DNA of 64,000 bases from NCBI RefSeq assembly GCF_002209565.1, contig NZ_NJIH01000001.1, positions 62,001 to 126,000 on the forward strand, read 5' to 3'. The notes under the pieces were generated by a model. It had not been told where the DNA came from and ran no database searches. It saw nothing but the letters and a program-made list of their open reading frames with translations. The DNA comes from Candidimonas nitroreducens. Its GTDB lineage: Bacteria > Pseudomonadota > Gammaproteobacteria > Burkholderiales > Burkholderiaceae_B. The first letter of the stretch is position 1. Every line of letters begins with the position of its first letter. A program made the position numbers and the translations under genes. Positions 18,034 to 26,549 of this stretch are shown one piece after another.

Positions 18034-19685
18034 GGCGCTGCGGCTTCCCACTGCACGTGGCAGACCGCCACCGGCATGCCGTGCGTGATGCAGTCGTCCA
18101 GCCAGCGGCGCTGGTTGTCTTGCACCCGGTCGCCCGGGCCCTTGACCTCGACTAGGCGATATCCGCCAGTATCCGGCCAGAACTGGATCAGGTCGGGCAG
18201 GCCGGCGCGATTGGCGGCCGGGTCGGCCAGCAGGCGCTCGAACCAGCGCCGCAGGTGCGCCGCCGGTATGCATTCCAGGGCAAGTTCCAGCAGCGTCTCG
18301 TCCAGGGCCTGCCAGGCGACGAACTGCGATTGCAGGCCTGTTTTTGCGTGGAAATTGCGCCGGATGACGCGCTTGTATGCGTCGCTGTCCAGGTGCGCCA
18401 GGCAGGCGTCGAACAGCGCCTGGCGCCGCTTGTGGAAGGCCGGGCTGCGCAGATCCGCCGGGCCGCTCTGGAATGGATGGAAGAACGCGCCCGGCAGGGC
18501 GGCATACAGGGCATCCCAGCACAGCAGGCCGAACAGCGCATTGATCAAGGTGTTCTCGACGTAATAGACCGTGCCGCCGTCGCGTTCCAGACGGGCTCTG
18601 GCGGCTTCTTCCACCGAACCGGGCGCCGGCGGCAGGCGCAGCCGCAACAGCGGGATGGCGGCCGCCTTCGGCACCGGCGCGGCGGGTAGCCCGAGCCTGC
18701 GCCGCAGCCGCGGGCCGATGCGCCGCAGCGCCTGCAGCTCGGCCTCGTCGGCGCGCCCATCCCGTGCAATGGCCTCGAGCCAGCGCAGCGCGGTGCGCGT
18801 GCGCCCCAGGCGCTCGAGCATGCGAATGGCGCGCACCCGGCATGCGCCGGGGCCGCCGCGGCGATAGGCGCGCAGGGCGGCGGGCAACTGGCCCGATCTT
18901 TCCAGTTCCCTGCCCAGGTGTTCCAGCAGGCGCACGCGGCGGCGTTCGACCCATTCATTGGCGTAGGGCCGCGGCGGAATTTCAAGCAGCAGCGTGTCGG
19001 CCTGCCCGCCGGCTTGCTCTGCGGCTTCGAGCCGCTCGCCGCAGTGGTGCAGGAACAGGTAGTCGTCGACGTCGTTGCGGCGCGGGAAGGCGCGTGCCGA
19101 AGGCGCGAAATCGACTTTTTCGTAGCGGTACATACCGAGGTCGGCCAGCACGAATTCCGTCCAGTCCTGGCGCAGGTTGCCAAAGAACATCAGGCGCACG
19201 CGTTCGCACAGCGGCATGATCCGCAGCTCATAGACCGGGCCGGCGGCCTGGGGATGCCAGGCGGACAGCGCTTGCGGCCGTTCGCGGCCCGGCAGCAGTG
19301 CCGCCAGCATCTGGGCCTTGCGGCCGGCCGTCGCCGCCGGCTTACCGAACATCTGCGCCAGCTCTGCCTTGCCGTACAGGCCGAAGAGCTGTTCCAGCCC
19401 GAGCAGCGGGTTGGCGTCGACCCAGCCACGCTCGGCCAGGGCGGCGGCGGCCGCAAGGGGACAGCCGATTTCCGCATAGCGCAGCTTGTCGCTGCGAAAC
19501 AGCGTGCCCTTGCGCATGATCATGCGCACCAGCAGCGCCCGCGAGGCGCGCGGCAACGTGGGGAATTCGCTCATGAAGCCCGATTCCGCCGCGTCGAGCA
19601 GGTCGGCGCTGCGCGTGCGCACCCATGCGAGTGCCGTCTCGAAATTGGCGAGGTAGTAGTAGGGATCTTCCAGAACCCGCTTCAT
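18030..19685 (-). CDS. FAN1-like VRR-NUC domain nuclease
   Basis: 551 residues, the size of bacterial FAN1 homologues. The C-terminal VRR-NUC catalytic core is intact: GLPDLIQFW supplies the Asp, then LVEVKGPGDRVQDNQRRWL gives the E-x-K pair and the conserved GPGD and Q. The N-terminal part is helical with a SAP-like or winged segment and TPR-like repeats. FAN1 enzymes are structure-specific nucleases that cut flaps and help unhook interstrand crosslinks. Translationally coupled to the Rad3-like helicase (ATGA overlap), so the two very probably act together. The 5' spacer holds 12-bp repeats and a LexA box 190 bp from the start codon. Confidence 0.92.
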   Translation of the reverse strand: MKRVLEDPYYYLANFETALAWVRTRSADLLDAAESGFMSEFPTLPRASRALLVRMIMRKGTLFRSDKLRYAEIGCPLAAAAALAERGWVDANPLLGLEQLFGLYGKAELAQMFGKPAATAGRKAQMLAALLPGRERPQALSAWHPQAAGPVYELRIMPLCERVRLMFFGNLRQDWTEFVLADLGMYRYEKVDFAPSARAFPRRNDVDDYLFLHHCGERLEAAEQAGGQADTLLLEIPPRPYANEWVERRRVRLLEHLGRELERSGQLPAALRAYRRGGPGACRVRAIRMLERLGRTRTALRWLEAIARDGRADEAELQALRRIGPRLRRRLGLPAAPVPKAAAIPLLRLRLPPAPGSVEEAARARLERDGGTVYYVENTLINALFGLLCWDALYAALPGAFFHPFQSGPADLRSPAFHKRRQALFDACLAHLDSDAYKRVIRRNFHAKTGLQSQFVAWQALDETLLELALECIPAAHLRRWFERLLADPAANRAGLPDLIQFWPDTGGYRLVEVKGPGDRVQDNQRRWLDDCITHGMPVAVCHVQWEAAAP

Positions 19686-19801
19686 GGCTGTGTATGTCGT
19701 GCAAGCCGGCGCGATGGCGCCGGCACGTTGCGATGCTTATGGCTATGGCTATGGCTGCGGCAGCGGGCGTGGCAACGGGCTGGGCCCGGCCTACCCTTGC
19801 T

Positions 19802-19861
19802 GGCATCACACCAGGCATCACACCAGGCATCACACCAGGCATCACACCAGGCATCACACCA
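19802..19861 (+). repeat. Five perfect 12-bp tandem repeats
   Basis: The unit GGCATCACACCA is repeated five times without change, between the nuclease start (19685) and the LexA box. A shorter TATGGC array (three copies) is at 19738-19755. No spacers, so not CRISPR. The 12-bp period keeps any frame open and the copy number is likely to vary between strains. Confidence 0.95.
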
Positions 19862-19876
19862 GGGGCGCCGCTCTCG

Positions 19877-19896
19877 TACTGTACATCAATACAGTA
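19877..19896. promoter_or_regulatory. LexA operator between the VRR-NUC nuclease and nucleosidase genes
   Basis: TACTGTACATCAATACAGTA matches CTGT-N8-ACAG perfectly with the same TA flanks as the imuA site. It is 70 bp upstream of the rightward gene at 19966 and 190 bp upstream of the leftward nuclease gene. The nuclease/helicase operon is the more sensible SOS target, but the sequence alone does not exclude the nucleosidase gene or both. Confidence 0.85.
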
Positions 19897-19965
19897 TGTG
19901 GCGCACTTACATGCAATTACAATGCTCCGCACGCGGGGCTGCCCGCAAACCTACAGGAATCCGCC

Positions 19966-20913
19966 ATGTCCATGCCCAAGCTGTTGCGCGCGCTTATGTT
20001 CACCTTTGTCGTGCTGCTGTGCTCGGGCGTGTCCTGGCTCGGCCTGACTGGGCCGGCGGCCGCCGCCGAGCTGCTCGACGGCACGCCGCGCATCGCCGTG
20101 ATCTCGGCCTTCCAGCCCGAGCTGGCCCTATTGCTGAAAAAAGTGCAAGAGCCGCATGAATATTCGGCCAATGGCGTGCAGTTCACCACCGGCACGCTGC
20201 AGGGCAAACCGGTGGTGCTGTTCCTTAGCGGCATCAGCATGACCAATGCCGCGATGACCACGCAACTGGCGCTGGATCGCTTCCGCATCAGCCACATCGT
20301 GTTCAGCGGCATCGCCGGCGGCGTCAACCCGCAATTGCACATCGGCGACGTCACCGTGGCACAGCGCTGGGGCCAGTATCTGGAACTGCTGATGGCGCGT
20401 GAAACCGCGCCGGGGGTATACACGCCGCCGCCCGGCAAAGACACCCTGCACCTGCCGCATTACGGCATGATGTTCGTGCGCCCCGTGCGGGTGCGCTCGG
20501 CCGCGCATCCGCAGCTGGAAAGCAAGTTCTGGTTCGACGTCGATCCGCAGATGCTGGAAGTGGCGCGCAGCCTGCGCGGCGTGCAGCTGGGCGCCTGCGA
20601 CCATGCCGGCAAATGCCTGAGCCGGCCGCCCGAGCTGGTGGTGGGCGGCAGCGGCGTTTCGGGTTCGGCCTTCGTCGACAATGCGGCGTTTCGCCGCTAC
20701 GTGTACGACACCTTCCATGCCAATGTGCTGGACATGGAAAGCGCCGCCTGCGCCGCGGTGGCCTACAGCAACGCGGTACCGTTCATCGCTTTTCGATCCC
20801 TTAGCGACCTGGCCGGCGGCGGCGAGGGCGTCAACGAAATGCACACCTTCCTGAGCATCGCGGCCGACAATTCCGCCAAGGTGCTGCTGGCCTTCCTGGA
20901 GGCATGGCATTGA
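19966..20913 (+). CDS. Exported nucleosidase/phosphorylase-family protein (MTA/SAH nucleosidase-like)
   Basis: 315 residues from ATG 19966 with AGGAA upstream. Residues 1-32 are a signal peptide ending GPAAAAE, unusual because MTA/SAH nucleosidases and purine phosphorylases are normally cytoplasmic. The PNP_UDP fold is clear: RIAVISAFQPELALLL, VFSGIAGGVN, and the substrate-binding VLDMESAACAAVAY followed by FRSLSDLAGG with the catalytic Asp position kept. Predicted to split a nucleoside or related N-glycoside in the periplasm; substrate unknown. A LexA box is 70 bp upstream, perhaps serving the opposite gene. Confidence 0.82.
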   Translation: MSMPKLLRALMFTFVVLLCSGVSWLGLTGPAAAAELLDGTPRIAVISAFQPELALLLKKVQEPHEYSANGVQFTTGTLQGKPVVLFLSGISMTNAAMTTQLALDRFRISHIVFSGIAGGVNPQLHIGDVTVAQRWGQYLELLMARETAPGVYTPPPGKDTLHLPHYGMMFVRPVRVRSAAHPQLESKFWFDVDPQMLEVARSLRGVQLGACDHAGKCLSRPPELVVGGSGVSGSAFVDNAAFRRYVYDTFHANVLDMESAACAAVAYSNAVPFIAFRSLSDLAGGGEGVNEMHTFLSIAADNSAKVLLAFLEAWH

Positions 20914-21175
20914 CGCGGTGCTTTTCGCCCGGGCTCATAAGCTGGGGTCTGCCGACGCCGACGCCGAAGTCGAAGCCGGCTTGCCGGCGCTACGACGCTA
21001 CGACGCTGCGACACTATGGCGCTATTGATCCGGCATGGTTGTGTCTGAACTTATTGCCCTTGGCGCAGCCAGTGGCGTCAATTCAAACTTCATCGTGCCG
21101 GATCTACAGGAAGGTGGCGCCACTTTCAACGCCGACACGCCCTGGGCAGACCAGGCATTATCCGCAAGGTGCACC

Positions 21176-21685
21176 ATGCACGACATCGCCACAGAACTGA
21201 TCCGCCGCCTGGGCCTGCAGCCGCATCCCGAGGGCGGCCATTATCGCGAAACCTACCGCGGCGCGCAGCAGGTGCTGCGCACGCCGCAGGGCCCGGCGCG
21301 CAGCGCCGGCACGGCCATTTATTACCTGCTGCATGACCAGGCCTATTCCGCCTGGCACCGCATCGCCTCGGACGAGATCTGGCATTTTTACGCCGGCGGC
21401 ACTTTGCTCGTGCACGTGCTGCAAGAGGGGGCAGCCATACCCATACACACTCATCGGCTCGGCGACGCTTTGCGCGACCCGGCCGCGGCCTACCAGGCGG
21501 TGGTGCCGGCGGGTAGCTGGTTCGGCGCGGAACTGGCCGAGCCCGACGGCTACGCGCTGGTGGGCTGTACGGTGGCGCCGGGCTTCGAGTTCAGCGAATT
21601 CGAACTGGCCGATACCGATGCGCTGCTGGCCGGCCATCCCGGCCACGGCGACCTGATCCGCCGCCTGGCTCCTAAACAGGGTTGA
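21176..21685 (+). CDS. Cupin-fold protein of the DUF985 family
   Basis: 169 residues from ATG 21176. LQPHPEGGHYRETYR opens the family, SAWHRIASDEIWHFYAG gives the central cupin motif and FGAELAEPDGYALVGCTVAPG the second. DUF985 proteins are compact beta-barrels related to YML079w of yeast; no activity is established. An in-frame upstream start at 21035 would add an unrelated stretch. Likely separate from the nucleosidase gene 262 bp upstream; that spacer has short CTACGACG repeats near 20994-21010 and nothing else recognised. Confidence 0.88.
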   Translation: MHDIATELIRRLGLQPHPEGGHYRETYRGAQQVLRTPQGPARSAGTAIYYLLHDQAYSAWHRIASDEIWHFYAGGTLLVHVLQEGAAIPIHTHRLGDALRDPAAAYQAVVPAGSWFGAELAEPDGYALVGCTVAPGFEFSEFELADTDALLAGHPGHGDLIRRLAPKQG

Positions 21686-21853
21686 GAGGAGCCGAACCCG
21701 GGCGGCTTGCCCGCGTGTGGGGCTCGGCACACCTGTGGGCCGTTTGCCGCGGCCCGGCACACCTCTACGCCATTTGCTTCGGCACGGGTCGGCAGCGCCG
21801 CACCGCCCGGCGCTCTTGCTGGAGCGTAGGCCCGTCGGCTGCGCGCCGCCGCC

Positions 21854-22552
21854 TTATTTCCCGAACAACCGGCCTATGCCGCCCACCAGATGCGCGGTCA
21901 TGGCCTCGCGCGCGGCCGCCGGGTCGCCCGAGGCGATGGCCTGCTCGATGGCGCTGTGTTCGCGGTACACATCCTGCATGCGCTGTGCCAGCGGCCGATC
22001 CGACAGCTGGCGTATCAGCCCGATGCTGAAGCGGGTCTGTGCGGCCAGCGCTTCCATGGTCATGGAAAAGAACCTGTTGCCGCTGGCCTGGGCGATGGCG
22101 GCGTGGAAGGCGATGTCTTCTTCGATGCCGTCGCCGCCGGCCGCCATGGCGGACTCCAGCCGGCGGCGGCGCCGGCCGATTTCCGCCAGGCCTTCGCGAT
22201 CGTGCAGCGTGGCTGCCCGCGCCGCCATTTCCCCTTCAAGACTGCTGCGGAATTCCAGGAAGCTGCGCACGTCGGGAATGCTGGTGAGCGGGCCGAAGCT
22301 GACCTTGGGGCTGGACGCGCTAGCGGTGTCTGCAACGTAGTTGCCGGCGCCCTTGCGGGTGGAAATCCGCCCCTCGGCGCGCAGCCGGGTCAGGGCCTGG
22401 CGCAGCACCGGCCGCGAAACGCGCAAGCGCTGCGCCAGCTCGTTTTCGGAAGGCAGCCGCGACAGCGGCGGCAGTTCCCCGGAGCCCAGCCACGCTGTCA
22501 GCTCTTCGTAGACTACATCGCCCAGCAGGCGTTCGGATTGAGGCTTGTTCAT
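21854..22552 (-). CDS. GntR/FadR-family transcriptional regulator
   Basis: 232 residues. Residues 1-75 form the GntR winged helix (SRLPSENELAQRLRVSRPVL, then LRAEGRISTRKGAGNYV). The remainder is the all-helical FCD ligand-binding domain with the metal-ligand pattern RSSLEGEMAARAA, FHAAIAQASGN and EHSAIEQAIASGD (Asp and His ligands). Such regulators control sugar-acid or organic-acid catabolism. It is divergent from the enolase-superfamily gene, with a long inverted repeat in the spacer as probable operator, so it most likely controls 22941-25500. Confidence 0.92.
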   Translation of the reverse strand: MNKPQSERLLGDVVYEELTAWLGSGELPPLSRLPSENELAQRLRVSRPVLRQALTRLRAEGRISTRKGAGNYVADTASASSPKVSFGPLTSIPDVRSFLEFRSSLEGEMAARAATLHDREGLAEIGRRRRRLESAMAAGGDGIEEDIAFHAAIAQASGNRFFSMTMEALAAQTRFSIGLIRQLSDRPLAQRMQDVYREHSAIEQAIASGDPAAAREAMTAHLVGGIGRLFGK

Positions 22553-22777
22553 GCGGCGTAAGTGTGGGGCAAGTTGCCCGGCCCGGGCAAGCGGAGGCGG
22601 AACCAGAAGCAGCGCGTGGCGCTGGCACGCGCCCCGGCGCCCGGGCCGCACGCTGCTGCTGGTCTATTCGGCACGGCTTGCCTGGGCCGGCTCGACACGG
22701 CCGATTCTACGGAGCCGATGCCGATGGCAGAGAGTGGATTGAACGGCCGTGCGTATCATCGCACAGCCTGGTAAACG

Positions 22778-22835
22778 TGTAAAATCAGTAAATCAAATAA
22801 AAGTTAAATAAAAAATTTGATTGACAGATTTTACA
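22778..22835. promoter_or_regulatory. Long inverted repeat, candidate GntR operator
   Basis: The left arm 22778-22798 (TGTAAAATCAGTAAATCAAA plus T) and the right arm 22815-22835 are complementary at 19 of 21 positions, around an AT-rich 16-bp centre. This AT-rich block stands out in the 388-bp GntR/enolase spacer (22553-22940) and is the natural place for both promoters. TTGACAG in the right arm recurs at 24353. Confidence 0.6.
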
Positions 22836-22940
22836 TGGATGCGCAGAATAGCGTGCATTCCAATTCCGCATCCGGGTTGTACGTCTCCTGTGCGGCCTGG
22901 CACCCGTCGTCCATTTAATCGTCAGAGCTCGTGGAGCACC

Positions 22941-24149
22941 ATGTCACGCATCACCGCATTACGCAGCATACGCATTGCCGAACGGCCCAATCTCATCTGG
23001 GTCGAACTAGAAACCGAAGACGGCCTGACCGGCCTGGGGGAGTCCTTCCGCGGCGCGCAGGCGGTCGAAGCCGTGCTGCACGAGCAGGTGGCGCCCTGGC
23101 TGCTGGGACGCGACGCCCGGCACATCGAAGCCGTCTCGAATCAGCTCATGAACCCCTACCTGGGCTTCAATAGCACGGGCGCGGAAACGCGCGCGGCCAG
23201 CGCCGTCGACATTGCCTTGTGGGATCTGGCCGGACAGCGCCAGGGTGTGCCGGTGCACATCGCGCTGGGCGGCGGCGTGCGCGACAGCATCCGCGTCTAC
23301 AACACCTGCGCGGGCTACGCCTACAACACGGCAGGCGTGAATCGGCGCCATGCCACGGCCGACGATGCCATGGCCGGCCCCTACGATGACCAGGTGGCCT
23401 TCATGACGGACGCGGGCCGGCTGGCCGAAAGCCTGCTGGAAGAGGGCTATGCGGCGATGAAGATCTGGCCCTTCGACGGTTATGCCGCGGCCAGCGGCGG
23501 CCACATGATTTCGCTGACCGATCTGAAGGCCGGGCTCGAGCCTTTTCGCAAGGTGCGCCAGGCGGTGGGCGATCGCATCGAAGTCATGTGCGAGTTGCAC
23601 AGCCTGTGGAACGCCCCGGCCGCGGCGCGCATCTGCCAGGCGCTGGAAGATTACGGCGTGTTCTGGGCCGAAGACCCCGTGTGCAAGATGAGCGATGCGG
23701 CTGCGCTGGCCGATCTGCGCAGCCGCACCCGCATGCCGATCTGCGGCAGCGAGACCCTGGGCAGCGCCCGCGCCTTTCGCGATCATCTGGCCGCCGGCGC
23801 CCTGGACATCGTGATGCTGGATCTTGCCTGGTGCGGCGGGCTGACCGAAGGGCGCAAGATCGCGGCCCTGGCGCAGGCCTATGCCAAGCCCATCGCGCCG
23901 CACGACTGCACCGGGCCGGTCACGCTGATGGCGGGGCTGCACCTGGCCTTGCATGCGCCCAACGCCATATTCCAGGAAGTCGTGCGGGCCACGCTGGCGA
24001 GCTGGTACCGCGACCTGGTCAGCGGCCTGCCCGAGATCCGCGACGGCATGGCCTTGGCGCCGGCCGCGCCAGGGCTGGGCATGGCGCTGGCGCCCGATCT
24101 GCGCAAGCGGCCCGATGCCACGGTGCGGGTAAGCGGCACGGCGCGATAA
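22941..24149 (+). CDS. Mandelate racemase/muconate lactonizing enzyme family protein
   Basis: 402 residues from ATG 22941. The N-terminal capping domain (RPNLIWVELETEDGLTGLGE) is followed by the TIM barrel with the expected residues: Lys in YAAMKIWPFDG, metal ligands in MCELH, AEDPV and GSETL, and His in APHDCTGPVTL. It therefore has the proton-abstraction machinery of the MR subgroup, fitting dehydration or epimerisation of a sugar acid or related carboxylate; the substrate cannot be read from sequence. It follows the GntR gene divergently and is followed by a Bug-type solute-binding gene, a common arrangement for acid-sugar uptake and breakdown. Confidence 0.88.
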   Translation: MSRITALRSIRIAERPNLIWVELETEDGLTGLGESFRGAQAVEAVLHEQVAPWLLGRDARHIEAVSNQLMNPYLGFNSTGAETRAASAVDIALWDLAGQRQGVPVHIALGGGVRDSIRVYNTCAGYAYNTAGVNRRHATADDAMAGPYDDQVAFMTDAGRLAESLLEEGYAAMKIWPFDGYAAASGGHMISLTDLKAGLEPFRKVRQAVGDRIEVMCELHSLWNAPAAARICQALEDYGVFWAEDPVCKMSDAAALADLRSRTRMPICGSETLGSARAFRDHLAAGALDIVMLDLAWCGGLTEGRKIAALAQAYAKPIAPHDCTGPVTLMAGLHLALHAPNAIFQEVVRATLASWYRDLVSGLPEIRDGMALAPAAPGLGMALAPDLRKRPDATVRVSGTAR

Positions 24150-24352
24150 GTGTGACGGCCTGCTTGGCCGGCCTGGCGCGTGCCCATGCGGCCATGCGGC
24201 CATGCGGCTCGCGAATCGGCGGGCAGGCCCGGGCGGCGCATGGAGATGCGCGGCGGGCAGGGACGCTGAACGGCCGCGCCATCGGCGAACGCCGAACCCG
24301 CATGCGCAGCCGGTATTAGGGAAAACACAGGGCCGGATTGTTTGAAAGCAGA

Positions 24353-24378
24353 TTGACAGTATGCGCATACATTGTCAA
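24353..24378. promoter_or_regulatory. Palindromic operator candidate upstream of the Bug gene
   Basis: GTATGCGCATAC (24359-24370) is a perfect 12-bp palindrome flanked by TTGACA on the left and TTGTCAA on the right, an imperfect extension of the same symmetry. It lies in an AT-rich stretch within the 382-bp spacer (24150-24531), together with TTTACAAAATCTGACA at 24397-24412, which resembles the right arm of 22815-22835. No gene is seen in the spacer. Confidence 0.5.
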
Positions 24379-24531
24379 AATCCTGCTAGGCTGAATTTAC
24401 AAAATCTGACATCGTACAACTTAGATGATGGCTCTTGTAAAGGCCCTATGAATTCCTCTAAATAAATAGGGCTATATAGCGATACTTTTACAACACATCG
24501 TATTTCATACCTTTAACCTGACGGAGGGTAC

Positions 24532-25500
24532 ATGTTGAAACTCAAGACCTTGATGGGCGCCGCGCTGCTGGCGGCCACCGCCGCCACGGCCCAGGCCGCG
24601 TCTTATCCGGATCATGCCGTTACTATCGTCGTGCCGTTTCCGGCCGGCGGATCCACCGATTACGCCGGGCGGCTTGCGGCAGACATCCTGTCCAAGCAAC
24701 TGCACGGCAACTTCATCGTGCAGAACAAGCCGGGCGCCACGGGTTCCATAGGCGCGGCCGAAGTAAAGCGTTCCGCAGCCGATGGCTATACGCTGCTGGT
24801 GTCGTCGCCCGCGGTGTACGCCGTCAATCAATACTTGTTCAAGAGCCTGCAGTACGATCCGGTGAAGGATTTCGACCCCATTACCATTCTGGTGCGGGCG
24901 CCCAATGTGCTGGTGGCCAATCCCAAGTCGCCGGCGCAAGACGTGCCCAGCCTCATCCGCTTGCTGAAGGAGCACCCCGGCACCGTTACTTTTGCCTCGT
25001 CGGGCAACGGCGCCACCGACCACCTTACCGCTGAACTCTTCTGGCAGAAAACCGGCACCAAGGGGCTGCATGTCCCGTATAAAGGCGGTGCGCCGGCTAT
25101 TGCCGACCTGATGGGCGGCCAGGTGCAGTATTCCTTCCAGAACGTCAACGCCGTCATCGGGCAGATTCGCTCGGGCAAACTCAAGGCCCTGGCTGTCACC
25201 GCGGATCAGCGTTCGCCGGTGCTGCCCGACGTGCCCACCATGGCCGAGGCCGGCGTGCCGGGCCTGGCGGTCTATTCTTGGCAGGCTGCGGTCGCGCCCC
25301 ATGGCATACCCGCCGATATTCAGGCCAAGCTCAACCAGGCGCTGGTCAAGGGCCTGCATCAGCCGGACGTCAAGGCCAAGCTGGAACATCTGGGCTTCGA
25401 AGTCGTGGGCGACACGCCCGAAGACTTCCGCAAGTTCCAGTTGGCGGAAATGGCGCGCTGGAAGAACGTAATCGAAACCGCGCACATCTCCATCAACTGA
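24532..25500 (+). CDS. Bug-family tripartite tricarboxylate transporter solute-binding protein
   Basis: 322 residues with a strong ribosome site (GGAGGG) and a signal peptide ending AQAASYPD. Typical Bug (TctC) signatures: VPFPAGGSTDYAGRLAAD, NKPGATGSIGA, and VPYKGGAPAIADLMGGQVQ, which form the Venus-flytrap pocket for carboxylates. No membrane subunits (TctA/TctB) are nearby, as is common for the many orphan Bug proteins of this family group. Ligand probably a carboxylate used by the upstream enolase-family enzyme; inferred only from neighbourhood. Confidence 0.92.
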   Translation: MLKLKTLMGAALLAATAATAQAASYPDHAVTIVVPFPAGGSTDYAGRLAADILSKQLHGNFIVQNKPGATGSIGAAEVKRSAADGYTLLVSSPAVYAVNQYLFKSLQYDPVKDFDPITILVRAPNVLVANPKSPAQDVPSLIRLLKEHPGTVTFASSGNGATDHLTAELFWQKTGTKGLHVPYKGGAPAIADLMGGQVQYSFQNVNAVIGQIRSGKLKALAVTADQRSPVLPDVPTMAEAGVPGLAVYSWQAAVAPHGIPADIQAKLNQALVKGLHQPDVKAKLEHLGFEVVGDTPEDFRKFQLAEMARWKNVIETAHISIN

Positions 25501-25588
25501 TCGCAGCGGCAGCCGTCCGCCGGATCCGGTGGACGGCCGAGCGGGCCTGCGGCCCGCAGCCTGTTCTACGGGCTTGGCGTCGTGCCTG

Positions 25589-25624
25589 ACCAGGGGTTCC
25601 AGCCGCAGGGCCGGAACCCCTGGT
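25589..25624. terminator. Hairpin between convergent genes, probable bidirectional terminator
   Basis: ACCAGGGGTTCC (25589-25600) pairs perfectly with 25613-25624 over a 12-base loop. A second stem GCGGGCC-TGC-GGCCCGC is at 25541-25557. Both are between the ends of the Bug gene and the phosphodiesterase gene. Neither has a clear T-run. Confidence 0.6.
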
Positions 25625-25639
25625 TACATGAACCGCTCG

Positions 25640-26470
25640 TCAATCGATCAGCTTACCCTCGGCATCGTAGAAGGGATACCTGCCGCCGTATTCTTCCACG
25701 TACACGGTGTGCGTCACCCAGCGCCCCTGCACTCGGGCGTGCATGAGCAGGGCGGGCGGCTCCATGATGAAGGCGCTGGGCCCGTCGGGCGCCAGGTCGT
25801 AGGCCACCTGATGCGCGGGCGAGGGGCAGATGCTGGCGACGGTGTGCGCGTAGCGCATTGTCACCGAACGGTGCACGTGGCCGCAGATCAGGCGTTCGAC
25901 GTGATCGTGGCGCAGCAGCAGGGCTTCCAGGCGCCGCGCGTCGCCCGCCGCCAAAGCCTGCACGTCCATGTGCCGGATGCCGCAGGCGAAGGGCGGGTGG
26001 TGCATGCCGACTATCACGGCCTTGCCGCGGCGCGCCTCCAGCTGCGCGTCCAGCCAGGCCAGGCGCTCGTCGTCCAGGCGGCCGCCGCTGTTGGGCGGGT
26101 CTTGCGTGTCCAGCGCGATCAGGCTCAGCTCGTCGAAGTCTATGGCGTACTGTATGTAGCCCGGGCCGCCGCCCAGATAGCTGTGATCCGGAAAGGCCGC
26201 GCGCAGATTCTCGCGGTGGTCGTGATTGCCTACCATCAGGTAGCAGGGCATTTGCAGCAGTGCCAGTTCGCGGCGCAGCGACTCGTATTCCTGCGGCGCG
26301 CCGAAATCGCTCAGATCGCCCGTGATGACCAAGGCATGCGGGCGCGGCGCGAGCGTATTGAGCCTGGCCACGCAGCGGCGCAGGTAGGCGGTGGTGTCGA
26401 CCTTTTTGTAGGCCAGCAGGCCCGGCCTCTTGATATGCAGATCGCTGATCTGTGCCAGCAGCATGCTCAT
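25640..26470 (-). CDS. Calcineurin-like metallophosphoesterase (cyclic-nucleotide or glycerophosphodiester type)
   Basis: 276 residues with all class III motifs: ISDLHIK (D-x-H), ITGDLSDFG (GD), MVGNHDHR (GNH[DE]), GMHHPP and ICGHVHR (GH-x-H). These bind two metals and hydrolyse a phosphodiester. It resembles the CpdA/GpdQ group. It has no signal peptide, so it acts in the cytoplasm. It is last in a leftward operon with an ABC importer (26550-30308); together they suggest uptake and cleavage of a phosphodiester such as a glycerophosphodiester or a phosphonate-like compound. Confidence 0.9.
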   Translation of the reverse strand: MSMLLAQISDLHIKRPGLLAYKKVDTTAYLRRCVARLNTLAPRPHALVITGDLSDFGAPQEYESLRRELALLQMPCYLMVGNHDHRENLRAAFPDHSYLGGGPGYIQYAIDFDELSLIALDTQDPPNSGGRLDDERLAWLDAQLEARRGKAVIVGMHHPPFACGIRHMDVQALAAGDARRLEALLLRHDHVERLICGHVHRSVTMRYAHTVASICPSPAHQVAYDLAPDGPSAFIMEPPALLMHARVQGRWVTHTVYVEEYGGRYPFYDAEGKLID

Positions 26471-26549
26471 TGATGGGCCCTCCTGTCGCTGTGCGACATC
26501 TTCGCCGAGGGAGGAACCGCACGCCCTCCGGGCGGCCGCGCGGGCGCGC

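Noticed and set aside
18034-18954. Upstream extension of the helicase frame
   Set aside because: It lies over the nuclease gene in another phase and has Arg/Pro/Ala-rich shadow composition; the ATGA overlap at 18030-18033 gives the natural start.
19802-19861. CRISPR array
   Set aside because: 12-bp units follow each other without spacers and no cas genes are nearby.
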